64,000 bases of DNA from Cynocephalus volans (GCF_027409185.1 NC_084474.1:12951382-13015381); one strand, 5' to 3'. Numbered from the stretch's first letter, positions 1 through 14,060 are shown. Made by a program: numbers and translations. The notes: generated by a model from the sequence alone, not told the origin.

Positions 1-179
1 GATCTGGCCTATCGCTCCCTCACCCCCGCGGGAGTCTGAGGTTCCACACGCCTGGCGGTAAAGACAAGGCGCTCACACACCTTAACCCGCGACTAGGGTT
101 GGGGGCTGGGGACCTAAGAGACACCCCTCCAGGCGAGTTTCTGGCAGGAAAATGGACCGGGAACAGCGCATTTCCTGCT

Positions 180-900
180 TCGTCTGTACGAACCCCAGGC
201 GGGGCCGAGCGGGAACGGGGACACGGTCGAGGAGTCACCCGCTGCCGGGGCTGGCTTCGGGGGCGGCCTCGAGGGGGGACCGCGGACTGGGGAGTGGGAC
301 AGGGCGTGGAAGCAGACTCCACGCTCCCATCCTTGCGGGGACGTGGGGGGCAGGGCGGGGCAGGTGGCGCGAGCTGCGGCATCTGTGGGGTTCAGAGCCG
401 GCGGGGGCCTCCCGGGCCGGGGGGGGGGGCGCACGGCAGGGGGGCGGTGGCCGCTATCTTCCGGGCCACTCCTTCCTCCCGTCCCCTCCCGCCCGCGACC
501 TTCGACCTCCATCCCGGACCCACGGGGGACTGGCCCGGGGATAGGGAGGAGACGCGAAAGGTATCAAGGGGCGCGGTGCCGCCGCCCAGTCGGCGCCGGG
601 GCGCGAGGTGCGAACCGGCGGCGTCGGGCTGCGCGGCCCTACCTGGGAGGTGCGGAGGCCTCGGCCGCTCTCTGCCGCCCCATGCCACCTCCCTCTCGGC
701 TCCCCGAGGCCGCCGCCCGCGCAACGTTTATAAATGCAAAGGCCTTATTGTTGTTCTTTGTTCAGGGATACCATTGTCTATTCGCCGCGGGCCGCCCGGG
801 AGCTTTCCCAGGGTTTGCGGCGCGCACTCCCCTCCCCGCCCCCACGGACTTGCTCTGCAGAGCCAGCTCCGATCTGCAGCGGTGCCCTCGGATCCTTCCC
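180..900. other. Upstream GC/CpG-rich island
   Basis: This stretch is strongly GC-rich with many CpG dinucleotides, unlike the AT-rich sequence from 1900 to 3700. Several overlapping reading frames are open on both strands, which is the usual effect of GC richness and not evidence of a gene. It lies about 3.4 kb upstream of the SOX17 start codon. An alternative upstream promoter or noncoding first exon of SOX17 is possible, since upstream promoters are known for mouse Sox17, but no splice sites can be proven here. Confidence 0.6.
727..777 (+). promoter_or_regulatory. TATA-like box with POU-like and SOX-type motif cluster
   Basis: A TTTATAAAT box (727-735) overlaps an octamer-like ATGCAAA (734-740). 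ATTGTT (747-752), CTTTGTT (756-762) and CCATTGT (771-777) follow within 40 bp. ATTGT/CTTTGT is the core bound by SOX proteins. The cluster sits at the 3' part of the upstream CpG island, so SOX (possibly auto-) regulation of an upstream SOX17 promoter is plausible. Motif recognition by eye only; function is inferred. Confidence 0.4.
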
Positions 901-2890
901 GATCGACTTGAGTGTCCTTCGTCAGGCTCCCGCTCCACCAGCATGGAAAACACAAAAGCCTTCGGAAACCGCCCAGCCTTTGCCTGGTCACTCGGGGAGC
1001 CGCAGAAAAACGTGGCTCGACTGCTCCAGGTCTCAGCCACAGGTCGCCACCTACCCGGCTTAATTTCTGCGCCCGCTGGCCAAAGGCCCCGAGTGGTCAT
1101 GGGCACAGCTTCTCTCTACGCTAGTCGTTTCCTCGCCCAGCCTCTAGAGCATCGGGTCCGGCCTGGGGGCTGGGATGTGAACGCAATTAGTAGCCAGGAG
1201 CCCAGAGAGCTTGGACCGTGCAAAGCGAGTGCACCCGGCCGGCTGCACGAGCGGCTGTGCACGGTTCTGACTCGTGAAAGTTGCCTCTCCCCCTCCCCCC
1301 GCATAAATCCCTCGTGTTGAGAAAAGCAAGGCTTGCAGGAAACCACTCCGGATGTTTGCTGCTTTACATGTGGCATTTGTGGCTGGCTCTGATAACGTTT
1401 CGAGCTCGGCTTCCAACACCGCGTTTAGTAAAGAGACCGAAATAGAAGAGTCCACACATACCAAGACCAGTCTGCGGTGCCGCCTCCCCCAACACTCTCC
1501 CTCAAAAATATATGACAAGGGAATGGTCGGAAGAAATTAGATCTAGGTAACGTATGTAAATGGAACTAGTCTTAGAAGGCTCCACAATTCCTGCCTGGTC
1601 AATTTGTTGAGTAAACTGCTTACGATTCCCAGGGAGGGTGTTATAAGTAGGGGGAGGGGCGCCAGAATCTGAAGCTCAATTCCGTTCCCTGGATGTGCGC
1701 TCTCAGTACTTTTACCCGAAAAAGCTCGGTAGCTAGTCTCCCGGAACAGGGGCAAATGATAACGGGGAGCCCCCGTTTTATTCCCCATCAGTTTCTCGAC
1801 CTTCTTGGCTCCCAAGCATACCTCTCTCTGTAATGGGCTGGGCGAGAAAGAAGATGAGATGAAGAAAGCGTGCAAGGGTAAATCCTGCGTGTGCGTTTTT
1901 GGACCCCCACCTTTAAAAAAGGAATTAGTTAAATAGATTAATCTAGACAGATAAAACAGGTTCTGGAATAAGCGTTGTTTTTGTTTAGTTTTCCGTCTCT
2001 ATTCTAAGAAAACTCCTTAGTTCATGAAAGGTTTTTGCGCTAAGAGCAAATTCTGCTTGAGATCTTTGAAAAGATTTATTAGTTACTATTCAGAAAAGTT
2101 AGAAAAGATTTCCAGGAAAACAGCAAAGTGCAAGACAACACGGGATAATTTGTAATGATCTCTCTTCTTTTACATTTTCCTTACTTATCTAACCATTTGC
2201 AATGCATTTTTTTGCTTTACTTTCAAGCTCATTTTTTTCAGAAAAAAAAATAGTTTTAAAGGAAAACTACATCATCCGTTAAATTAAGATCAACTGCTTC
2301 AAAACCACCAATTAAAAATAACACTCCTCTATGATTTCTTTAAGCAGATTTAAGTGTTTTTTTTTTTTTTTCTTGTCTGAATATTAGAGACCTGGGAACT
2401 AGAGCCACTTTCTCAACTTTGTCCACTGTACAAAGACTGGCTGCTGAAGGTGAGGGAGAGCAGCTAACACTTCACAGATTCTTGCAGAGCTAAAGAAGAG
2501 TTGGCTTAAACTGATACTAGTTGTTTTTCTTCATCTTTGGAGAAAAAGTGATGTCAGAGAAACTGAAGGCCAGGAGTTTGCAAAAGCTCTGTGTTTTTGT
2601 GGATGCCACTAATAAGCCAGACTTGATAGACAACTTAGTTGTAATACCACACAAAAAGCTGCAGCATTTTGCCTCTCAGGTCCTGTTGTAATCACGACTT
2701 TTTCATCACGTCTTCCTAGTAAACACAGAAAATCTGTTCTGGACATTGATGTACTGATTTCTTTTGCAATTTCTAATAATAATAATAATAGATTCTAATT
2801 ATTCAGGAATGGCTGTGTCAGTTGTTACCTTAGAAAACAACACAAATAAACAAACAAATACACAAACACAACAGCCTGGCCGTGATTAGG
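900..2890. other. Noncoding upstream flank, nothing recognised
   Basis: No gene or clear repeat is visible apart from a short (TAA)n run at 2773-2790 and homopolymer tracts. Base composition changes from GC-rich to AT-rich at about 1900. Conserved regulatory DNA could be present but cannot be recognised from one sequence. Confidence 0.5.
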
Positions 2891-2894
2891 AGCT

Positions 2895-3065
2895 CCAAGT
2901 CTGAAGGCAGATGGGTAGGTGTGAATTCTACCCTCCCAACTCCGAGATCTTGGGCAAGTTCCTTAGCCTCTGTCCTGTAGGATATAACAGTGTCTACTTC
3001 ACAGGGTTTTTATGAGGATAAGCTAGTTGGCAATGTTTGGAGAAAGGTGAGTGGCACATTTTGTC
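2895..3065 (+). repeat. MIR SINE (ancient, + orientation)
   Basis: The stretch has the MIR core pattern: a 'cttgggcaagttcct...cctctgtcc' block, then 'cttcacagggtttttatgaggat', then a run leading to 'gtgagtggcacat'. MIR is an old tRNA-derived SINE common to mammals. The copy is diverged and its ends are approximate. Confidence 0.75.
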
Positions 3066-3069
3066 ATTT

Positions 3070-3850
3070 ATAAGTACCTATATAAGGGCTTGTTTGAAAT
3101 CCCACTCGAAAGGTTTTTCTCAGGTCTAAACATTACCCATTCAGATTTTCATTCCAGTCTAAGGGAATGGGTAGAAATCCCCTAATCATCTGCCAGAGTA
3201 ACCACCTTAGACTGACCCAAAGAACTAGTCATTTTGCCACTTAGAAGGATTGCTCTTTCTCCCAATGGACTCTTGGGCATTTAGACGAATATTGCTGCTG
3301 TCTTTACATTTTAGAAATAACAGCTAAGTTTTGCCTCTTTTACTGAACACACATGAAAAATAGTTTGTTATGTTTACCTTATTGTACATTTAACGCACAA
3401 GTTTTCGAGAGTTGGTTTATCATTAAGTAAAAGCTTTAAATTCTTCAGGCAAACGCAATATTGGACACAGAACATCATTCTATATTTAATCTGGTTTTAG
3501 AAAGTTAGAATTTACCCTGGACATAGTCAAGCAAGTCGAGTCCTTGGGGAGAGAGTCTATTTTTTAACTTATTATAAACAGTGTCTTCCGCATTCGAGAA
3601 AACGCATTCGAAGGTCATTCGTGCAGTTTCTTGGATGGAAGCGAGGCCACCCACCACTGAAACACCCTTGGCTCCTGTAATACAGATGTGATTTAAAAGA
3701 GACTACAGTGGATGTTTAGTATGTTAATCTGAACTACCTTGGGCAAGTAGCTCTATCCCAGGGCACAGTGAGCATCCCCAGAGGTTTTTTAGGAGTCCCC
3801 CTTCCGGGCTCGGAGAGGGCTTGGCGCCAGAGCCACGCTCAGGCCAGTTT
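3070..3850. other. SOX17 proximal 5' flank
   Basis: No gene is seen. Three CATTCG words lie within about 40 bp near 3591-3623. The sequence turns GC-rich after about 3770 as it enters the SOX17 CpG island. Confidence 0.4.
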
Positions 3851-3954
3851 TCTCTAGGGCAGGTGTAGCCCTAGGCGCGAGGGGATGGGAAAGGGGCGGG
3901 CGGGGGGTTGAACTGGGAACTGGGACTCAGACCACGACCTGGGCGTGGACCTAA

Positions 3955-6065
<2,111 letters not shown>

Positions 6066-6425
6066 CAGGTCCACGATCAGCCCCAGCCTGCAGGCTAGAA
6101 GCAGTGTTACACACTTCTGGAGGAGCGAAAGAAAGCCTCAGCATCATGTTTTGTTTTGTTTTTGAGTTGCCTCGACATATAATTTATGGTAATTTATTTT
6201 GTCTGCCACTTGAACAGTTGGGGGCGGGGGGAACGTGTGGTTTAAGATTTGTTCAGAAACTTGTTTCCCAAGTTGCGCCGTCAGAACCCCTTTTTCAAGT
6301 TACCCAGTTTTGACTGTGTCCCAGAAGAGCTTACTCATTTCGTGAAAATTTATTGATCAAAGAAATTTTGTCGCGGGTGTGTTTTTTCAACCTTTAAAAA
6401 AATAAAATCTGGAATTCTGCTTTTC
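6066..6425 (+). other. SOX17: SOX17 3' UTR with poly(A) signal AATAAA at 6401-6406
   Basis: The sequence after the TGA is AT-rich and contains ATTTA-type elements near 6190. A canonical AATAAA (6401-6406) lies about 336 nt after the stop, with a T/C-rich stretch following. Cleavage is expected around 6420-6430; the exact site is inferred. Confidence 0.8.
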
Positions 6426-6429
6426 AACT

Positions 6430-8530
6430 CTCCTCGTGCCTCTGCACACTACTCTTATCAAAAACCAATTTTTAAGATTAACGTGGAGTATTAATACAAT
6501 TAGAAAGGTACAGGTAGGTGTAAATTTCTCATTCTCATATCATAGTAGACTTAGCTTCCTTAAAGGAGAAGCCCTAAAATTGAACATTAGAATATTCAAG
6601 TTTGATATAATTGTTTTGCTAGAAAAAGAAAGCATCATGGAACGAGTCTGCTTTATACATTTCAAGTGATTTTAGTCCTAAAAAGCTATGATTAATCTTA
6701 ACGCTAAGTATTTTCAATTCTGGAACATCATTTTAACCAGAGGGAACAAAGTTACTTTGTCCAAGTAACTTTGATTTTCTAGTTGTTGAATCTTAACCCT
6801 GAAACCTGCCTAAATAGGCTTTTTGAATTTTTTTTTTTGCTTGTCTGTACTCTACTGAAGTCTTCACACTCTCAACATTACACTTGCCTTTAATCCTCAC
6901 ATTTTTACATCTTTGAGAAGTGGTGTTGCTGGGTTAAATAATTTGAAGGAGTCATAGGACCTAATTAAAATAAAACTTGTGTTGTGACTTAACTTTTAAT
7001 GAACATATCTAATTTAAAAAGTACATTTTACTATCATGTTTAACTACATACATGGATGATTGCATTTCCTGACATCTGAAGTGTCATCTGAAGTGGGTGA
7101 TCGTAGTGGGCCTTACAAATGGACTAAAGCTACAGCTCTCGCACATCACTATAATTGCCTTATCAAGAAGAGATGGAGTTATAGGGTTGTAAATAGGGGA
7201 TCAGCTTCTGCAATCTGCAGTGCTAATTAGTGGCATTTTTTCACCACCTTTTGTGGTTGGAGACATAATGGAAACATGACTTGGTAGTGGGTATTTGGGT
7301 TTTTTTCTGTGCCACCCTTTCAGTGCCATCCTGAACAGTTTGTACCTGAACAATCCTGCAAGCTTAGGTGCTAAGCTACCCATTTTGCAAATGAGGGAAG
7401 GAGTCGCCAAGCTGTCCTGCCTCCTGTGAAGGCTTGGTGTAACATGTTCTTACAGTGTACTTGATCACTGTTCTTTATGCCAGGGTGCGTCTGTGGGCAC
7501 TGGAAGAATGTACATTCTGGTGGTGAGAAACTATAATTCTCTATACTGATAAGTACTATAGGAAAGGGGGTGGAGGACAGTTTCAAGCATTTATCTTGAA
7601 GAGCGATATGGGAGAGAGATCAGAACTGAAATGCTGACTGGATTCTTTTGAAAAATGACAAGGCTGTGTGTTTTTAGAAGGAATTCCTAAAACGTGAGGG
7701 TAGAAGGTTTCAGTGAGAAGATGCAAGTCTATTGTTAGATGTAACAAGAGGCTACCTTAAAAAATTTAAAGTTACAAAATTCACCCCAGTATTATCACCT
7801 CATCCAATTTGCCTTTAGTGCTGTACCCTTTTCCACATTCTTTCTTCCTCTGACCCCAAACAGAGGCTTCCAGCCCAAAGAGTTCCTTCCCCAGGATGTC
7901 TGAAGTATTCCCATAGATAAAGTTAGCTGAGGGGCCTCACCTGCCCAGGTTCAAAGCCATGTCACCAGTTACACTTGGCATGTTAGTGCCCTGGGACACT
8001 TGGCTGTACCCTTGGCTGCTACCTTATAGCAGAATTAAATGCGAAAGAAGAAGGGAGAAAGGAAAGAGTGCTCAGGGAGAGGAACCCAAAGTCCTGTAAG
8101 GTGGTAAGAGTATTCTTTAATACTGTCCGGATACAGGTGGGCAGTAAGTAGTAAGAGCTAAAGTCATCAAGGCAATTCCAACAGGTTACTCGGGTGGACA
8201 ACTAATGCTCACAAGTAATTTATGGGGGTAGAAGCATCAAGCCAATTCCTTCTCTTCCCTCAAGCACTTAGATCACAGCTACCAGCTAGTGATTATTTTG
8301 CTTTGTTTTTTAATATTCACCTCTATTTTTTACTGTCTTACTCTGGAAACAGAAAAAGGGTACATTGCTCCTAGTCCCAAACCCCCCATCTTTACTTCTG
8401 AGATGTACAAGAAACCCATAATGCCCTGCCAAGGTGAATATATGATCTTTTTCTTTGTGCAGTTGTAGTGGTGGTGGTGTTAGTCTCCAAGACTGGCCCC
8501 AGTGAACCACACTCAAGTATTTATATCATT
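6430..8530. other. Downstream noncoding flank of SOX17
   Basis: No gene is supported. It contains a perfect 11-bp hairpin at 6747-6773 and a small local repeat of TCATCTGAAGTG near 7070-7095. A block at about 8310-8410 is a diverged relative of one at about 9225-9325 (unclassified repeat). Confidence 0.5.
8310..8410. repeat. Unclassified repeat copy A (relative at 9225-9325)
   Basis: Shared words CTCTATTTTTTACT, GGAAACA and TACATTGCTCC, and a 'cccccatcT(T/C)TACTT(C/T)TGAG' run, occur in the same order here and at about 9230-9315. The copies are diverged and the family is not recognised. Confidence 0.5.
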
Positions 8531-8539
8531 GTATAATCC

Positions 8540-8868
8540 TTTTCCACATTTAATCTGGTTTGGATTTGCTCCTGTATCTCAACAGATTGAAGTAGATGTG
8601 GTTCTATGCCAGCGCCAGGATCAGTCCTTAAAATGCCTTGGCAGATTTTGTATCTTGTGGTCTTGGGAGCCCTGAGCTACTGTGGAAAAAAGTTTGGTTA
8701 CCAGGTTACTAGTTACCAAGGCGGTGAGGCCACGTTGCAGAGGAGAGGCCCCTTGCAAAAGAACAGGGCTCAGCCTCCCCTCCAGCTAACTCCTGTCTGC
8801 CCCCATCAGATTGGAACTCAAGAAATGTCAGAAGAATAAATACCAAGTGCCCAAGCAACCCACAGGGT

Positions 8869-8903
<35 letters not shown>

Positions 8904-8982
8904 GAGAGAGAGAGAGAAAGTCGTTATAAGCCACTAAGTTTTGCGGTATTTTGTTGTTGTGTAACAACAAATAACTGAAACA
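8540..8982 (+). mobile_element. MLT1-type MaLR LTR (old)
   Basis: The 3' end carries the characteristic MLT1 tail: TAAGCCACTAAGTTTTG, then a GTTGT-rich run, then ATAACTGAAACA ending near 8982. An AATAAA occurs near 8836. A (GA)n expansion (8868-8921) interrupts the LTR. The 5' boundary is approximate. MaLR LTRs are ancient nonautonomous ERVL relatives. Confidence 0.65.
8868..8921. repeat. (GA)n microsatellite with internal G-run
   Basis: Tandem GA dinucleotides, a run of eleven Gs, then GA again, all inside the MLT1-type LTR. Confidence 0.95.
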
Positions 8983-9224
8983 GTTGTTATCCTAAATCCT
9001 TTCTCATTTTTAAGTATAGGAATGTAGGCATGGGGGCAAAATCAGGAAAAGAGCTTTGGAGCCTATCAGAGACACCATTGTAGTCTTAAAGTGAAGGACA
9101 GAATGTAAACCTTGGACCCAGGTTGGACGACTGTGTGACATCACCAAGTGCATAGGCCCCTTTTTCCTCAAGTAGTCTCGGATGAAGTGACCACAGGTAC
9201 CAGTTTTGATTTTTTTGAAAAATA

Positions 9225-9325
9225 GTAAATTTGTCTCTATTTTTTACTATTTCATTTTGGAAACAAATACATACAAAGGATACATTGCTCCCCCCATCTC
9301 TACTTTTGAGGTACTTGAGAAGTGT
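9225..9325. repeat. Unclassified repeat copy B (relative at 8310-8410)
   Basis: Same orientation and word order as the block at 8310-8410, with substitutions and small indels. Not assigned to a family. Confidence 0.5.
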
Positions 9326-9329
9326 GTCA

Positions 9330-11020
9330 GGAGGTAAGAATCCAGTCCTGTCATGGGCTGAGATATCCTGACTTGATGCCAGTATAGAATCTACATACCT
9401 TTGAGGAACCCAGAACAATAGGAGAAGAGGGTATTTTTTTCCCCCACGAGAACACTGACTACATCTCTATTAAAGCTATCAGATAGGTCTGATAAGTTAC
9501 AGATGCACTTATGTATTGCTTATACAGTGGCTAAGAGATATCACAATGAAAATATTTGATTATTCTTATTTGAGAAGTTGGTTGTACCTTTAGTTTGAAT
9601 CACACTGCAAAAGACATCAGCCTGTTCTTTAAATTTGTATTGATATTAGGAAAAGCATATACAAGCAAAAGGAGTTCAGAGAAAATGGAATGGGAAGCTG
9701 TGCATCTTAATCTAACATTTTATAATGTCTCATTTCATTTAGTTTTTAATACTCAAATCTGTGCCTGTCACGTAATAGATATTCAACATTCCCTTCCTCC
9801 CCTCTGTTCTTTTTTGACTTGTTTTGACTATAGTGGACAGGGAGAGATAATTTGCATCCATTATTTCAGCACAAATTTATTATTCCTGTTTACAAGGCGC
9901 TTCCTTCCGGGTCCAGAATATTCACCTGAAGAAAAATGGTATTGGTGTCCCTACCCTGTCCCCATCTGGAGTGGGCTCAAGTTCCTCTATATAAGGAGCC
10001 TGTGGCTAGGAGAGGACTTCTTTAGGTTGTCTGGCCTGGGATCCAGCTACATCTCCTTAATTTTTCACTATAACACCCACCCCTACTCTCCTTCCAGTGA
10101 GAAGGTTGCTGTGTGCTTTCTTCTGAATTATCAAGTAGCTTTATGGGAGTAACCAATTCAATTTGCATTGTCTCCCATACACAAACATCACCAGCATTTC
10201 TCCCAGCTTTGTTCAAAGCATTGGAAATGAAAATTTCTTAGTGCAGCGCCTCCTATATAGCAAGTACTAAGTAAATTGTGGTACTAATGATGTTTTTTAA
10301 TGTAAACATTTCTCTGTAGCTCAGGTCCAAACAGCAATTTGGCTGAATAGAAGAAAAAATCTTAAAAATCTAATTGTTCTTGCCAAAGAAATTTAAGCTT
10401 TGAGGATCTTATCTCCACTTTAACCAAAGTCATAAACATTTTGCCAAAGCTGACTTCATAGCAAGTATACCTCAAATTGATGTTGCTGAAGAAGATGATT
10501 TTGTGAAGTCACACTGTGCGTGTGGAGATTCAGATAATAAAGTCAGCAGACATGCGGTGGTGGGTGCCCTCTCTGCCAGGAGCCAGTGTGGCCTCTGATA
10601 ACCTGATAATATGTTAGGTAAGGAAAAGAACTGAGGCCTGCGTGCAGTGAGTGGAGCAGTTTTCTAGTTTATTCCTATGGCTACCAGGAGAGCTCCCAGG
10701 GCAGCAACTGTCTCATTTTCACTTTGTATCAGCTAGCCTGGCACCCAGTAAGTGCTCAGAAAACTGACCGAATAACTTGCTTGGTAGTTGGCACCCCAGT
10801 TTTCCATTGGAACTCGCCAAGGAGTTCCTGCGTTGTTTTTCTCTTTTCTATTTGAGACGGTCACCCAGTGGCTATCCTTTCTTTCTCCTGAATAATGTGT
10901 CCGAATATAAAAATTTAACACAAAACAATAAGTTGCTGGAGTAGAGAATGGCTGAATAATGCTAGGAGTAGCAGTGTTCCAAAGGAAAGGAAAACCTCCA
11001 CATTTTGAGTCAGAGATTCA
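9330..11020. other. Noncoding, nothing assigned
   Basis: A 185-codon open frame at 9595-10152 starts from a non-ATG codon and lacks recognisable protein features. No clear repeat is identified. Confidence 0.4.
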
Positions 11021-11024
11021 CCCG

Positions 11025-11175
11025 GCTCAGCAATTTAGCTTTGTGAGTTTAGAGAAGTCACTAACCTTTTCTGAACTCCAGTCTGCTCATCTGTAAAAAG
11101 CAAGGATAATGATAAAAGCCCCAGTGGATTGTCATAAGGATTAAATGAGATTGTGCTAAAGGGAATGTGTCAGCG
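11025..11175 (+). repeat. MIR SINE (+)
   Basis: The pattern 'gtttagagaagtcactaacc...ctcatctgtaaaaa...aaggattaaatgagatt' is the central and 3' part of a MIR element in forward orientation. Confidence 0.75.
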
Positions 11176-11640
11176 CACCAGAAGGTGATTTCTCAGTCTC
11201 CTCCTCCTCTGTCATTTGATAATATGTATATCTATCTCAGCAGACTTGGGGGGATTTCATTTCATTCTTCCATTGGGAAAGAGGAGACAACAGTAACTTA
11301 CCTCCGTTGGGTGCTTTGCTTAGTGGAATGAGAATTTTACAGCCTTGTGAGATTGTCTGTATTTGCTGGAGACACAGATCATCTGTATTTTACTGTGAGC
11401 TCTGGACAGCTTCAACCTGTTTATAAAATGAGAATGGAAATAACTGTCACCTGTGGAACTTTGTATAGAATGTCTCAATACATAGGAACTCCCGTTTTGC
11501 ATGAAAATCTCAAGGTCTTTATGAGAGAGACAGCTCATTGGGACACTTGAATGCAATGTCAAGTCTGCCAATGTTCACGTTTCTGCGTAGCCCTTCCTTC
11601 CACCGGTCATGGTTTCTAAAGTCTTGAGTCATATTTCAGT

Positions 11641-11697
11641 ATTTTTATTTTATTTTATTTTATTTTATTTATTTTATTTTATTTTATTTTATTTTTA
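11641..11697 (+). repeat. (TTTTA)n microsatellite
   Basis: About eleven ATTTT/TTTTA units in tandem, with one short unit in the middle. Confidence 0.95.
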
Positions 11698-11699
11698 GG

Positions 11700-12860
11700 A
11701 CAGAGTCTGAGTTCTTGACAGCAAATCAGCAGAGTGTAATGGGGGAGGACAGCAAAGTAAAACATGGATTCTGTCTTCCAGCAGTTCCAAGTAATGCTGA
11801 AACTTGATACTCAGGTTTTGAAATCATTCAGTCCTCAGAAGTTGTTACCCCAGGGCAATAGTGGATGAGCTGATGAGAAGAAAATTCAGACACTGGCAAA
11901 ACGAAGCAACAATTTAATAGTTGTCCTCTATGTAGTAGTGGATTCTTCAGCTTTTTAAAGCAAATCTGTTTGGACGTTTGAATACAATAGTAGGCATCGC
12001 AGGTGCACACACACACCAGGAATATCACACTGAAAAAGCTTGCTGAGATCACCGGAAGGAGAAATAGAAAATAAAAATTCTGGTTTTGTAGTCTCCATTT
12101 TGTGGGTATGGAAATTTACTTATTCATTTAAAAATGATTTTAAAAATGTAAATGATGCACATGCTTACAAAAACTCAAACCATGGGCTTGTAATATAAAT
12201 TTAAGAGTTCTCAGAAGGTTCCATGTCTCCCTAGCCCCAGTTCTACGTGTCAGAATCAATCCCCCCCGCCCTTTGTTCTTCTGGGCATTACCTACATTAA
12301 TAATTCTGCTCCTCTGGCGGCCAATTAATTAATATGCCTTCACGGCTAGTTCTAGGTTTATTAGTTTTAGATATTTACTTCCCGCCACGATAACCAAGAA
12401 TTTCCTACCGTCCTCTGTCCTCTGAATGTGGCTGTATCCTTATCTCCATGTCTCCCATCGATCACGACTGCCTTCTAAAGCACTAGGATTCTATACCTTT
12501 TTCTGGTTCCGTCGCGAAGGCGGGAAGTCTTGACACCGCACCGGGAACGGGGAGAGTGCCGGTGCCCCACCCCTGCCGAGACACTCCTCCCCTCTTCTGC
12601 GAAGGTGGATATTTTTTGACTGATTTTGGGGGGGTGGGGTGGGGGGCAGACGGAATGTTGATGCACGCGTAGTATGAAAAGGTGCCTATTGTTTCCAGCA
12701 TTTCAATCACTCCCAGACAATCGGGACGGCTTCCCGCCGAGCCGGTGACTTTCAATCCGCTCACTTCTTACACCCACTAGAAAAGAGAAGTCGTTTCCCT
12801 AAAGCTGTTCGCAAGAAAAAAATGAAACCTTGTAAAAGGGGCAAACCCTAGGCCCAGTAA
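11700..12860. other. Noncoding, nothing assigned
   Basis: No gene or confident repeat is seen. Composition shifts from AT-rich to CpG-containing after about 12480, leading into the island around the SOX17 duplicate. Confidence 0.4.
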
Positions 12861-14060
12861 TAGGTGCCCCCGTCCCCGCACCCCCACCCTTCTGCGTCTC
12901 GGGGTGGCTGCGGCGACACCCCGGGGGCTGGAGCACCGCAGGCGCGGGAGGCCGTGGGCGCCGCGCTCCCGGCCAGGAGCTGCCCCCCCTGCTCTAACTC
13001 ACGGGGACATTTTAACAGGACTCGGAATAGACTTTAATTTCGAAGGTAGGAGACCGTAGGTCGGATGGGGAAAGAAAAAAAAAAAAAAAAGACGGGGCGT
13101 GTGGGTCCAGGACAGCACGACCAGCGCGGCCCGCACCCCCGCGGCCAGCGGCGTGACGAGGACGGAAAGACCGCGACGTCGTGCGCCTGCTTCGGGCGCT
13201 TCGAGCCCTCAGCGTCTGCAGCTGCCCGTCCGGCGCTGGAGCAAGCTCCGGTGAACTCGGCCTAAGACGACGCGGCCTCGAGGGTGAGACAGCGCAGCCT
13301 CCAGCGCGCCCGTCCGGGGCCTGCCTGCGCGCGGACTTCAGAAGGTCCCCGCGTGACATCCGGCCTGACTTTCTCCGAGGAGCGGAGGGGATTGGGGTCT
13401 CGGCTTGTTATTTTCTGTCGAGGGGAAAATCAAACCTCATAACCGTGGACCGCCTTTAGCGCGGGGCCGGCTGAGAGTCGCGATGCCCAGCGCCGCAGCT
13501 CTCGGCCACGCAGGCGGAGCCCGGCGGGGGCAGCACCAGTTCTCTGCGGGTCACGTCTGTGCACCGCAGAGTCACTGGGCCGGCCGGGGGCGCTGGCTCC
13601 ACAGTGGCCTGGGACGGGCCGGTAAACGTGGGAGACGGGTTCGCGCCCAGAGACCCGCGCAGCCCTCTGCCCTCTCCCTGCCTCGTCCCCACCCTTCCCC
13701 CCGGCCGGGGGAGGCGGCGTGCCGGGCGGAGGTTTCCGAGGCGCGGGGCAGGCCCGGAGCGCCAAGAGCAGCCCGGATGCGGGATACGCCAGTGACGACC
13801 AGAGCCGGTCTCTGAGGCCCCTCGGGGACATGAAGGTGAAGGGCGAGGCGGCGGCGAGTCACGGATCCGGCGCCTTCAAGGTGTGTCTAAGGTCGAGCGC
13901 CAGTGCCCGGCGGACACCCGGGCCGTGCTCGACGCCCAGCTGAGCCCGACGCCGGCGGAGGCGGGGCGCGGGGCACCCAGGGCGCCCAGAGCCGAGGAGG
14001 TGGCAGGGGTGGGCCTCTGCAGGGGAGGACGCGGGGCTCACAGAAAGTCCCCCCTGGCGG
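12860..14060. other. CpG island of the SOX17 duplicate
   Basis: The stretch is dense in CpG and GC. Its 3' half (from about 13550) is homologous to the SOX17 promoter/5' UTR and exon 1. Its 5' half (12860-13500) is GC-rich but has no clear counterpart in the SOX17 promoter by eye. CpG density in a broken copy suggests that it is recent, still converted by the live gene, or unmethylated in the germ line. Confidence 0.6.
13550..13950 (+). pseudogene. SOX17P: SOX17 duplicate, promoter/5' UTR and exon 1 part (broken)
   Basis: The block aligns to 3990-4530 of SOX17 in the same orientation. Landmarks include GTCACTGGGCCGGCCGGGGG, GACCCGCGCAGCC and GAGGCGCGGGGCAGGC. The start codon position reads AAG (13764-13766) instead of ATG. 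After DDQS, about 60 bp is missing. A second deletion joins two GGCGAG repeats and removes the segment before the HMG box. A third, small deletion removes the start of RPMNAF. The HMG-box coding part then becomes too diverged to read. Promoter sequence is included, so this arose by DNA duplication, not retrocopying. The symbol is descriptive only. Confidence 0.85.

Noticed and set aside
343-1320. Long open frame (325 codons) in the upstream CpG island
   Set aside because: Several other frames on both strands are also open there. This is due to GC richness; there is no family similarity and no start or splice support.
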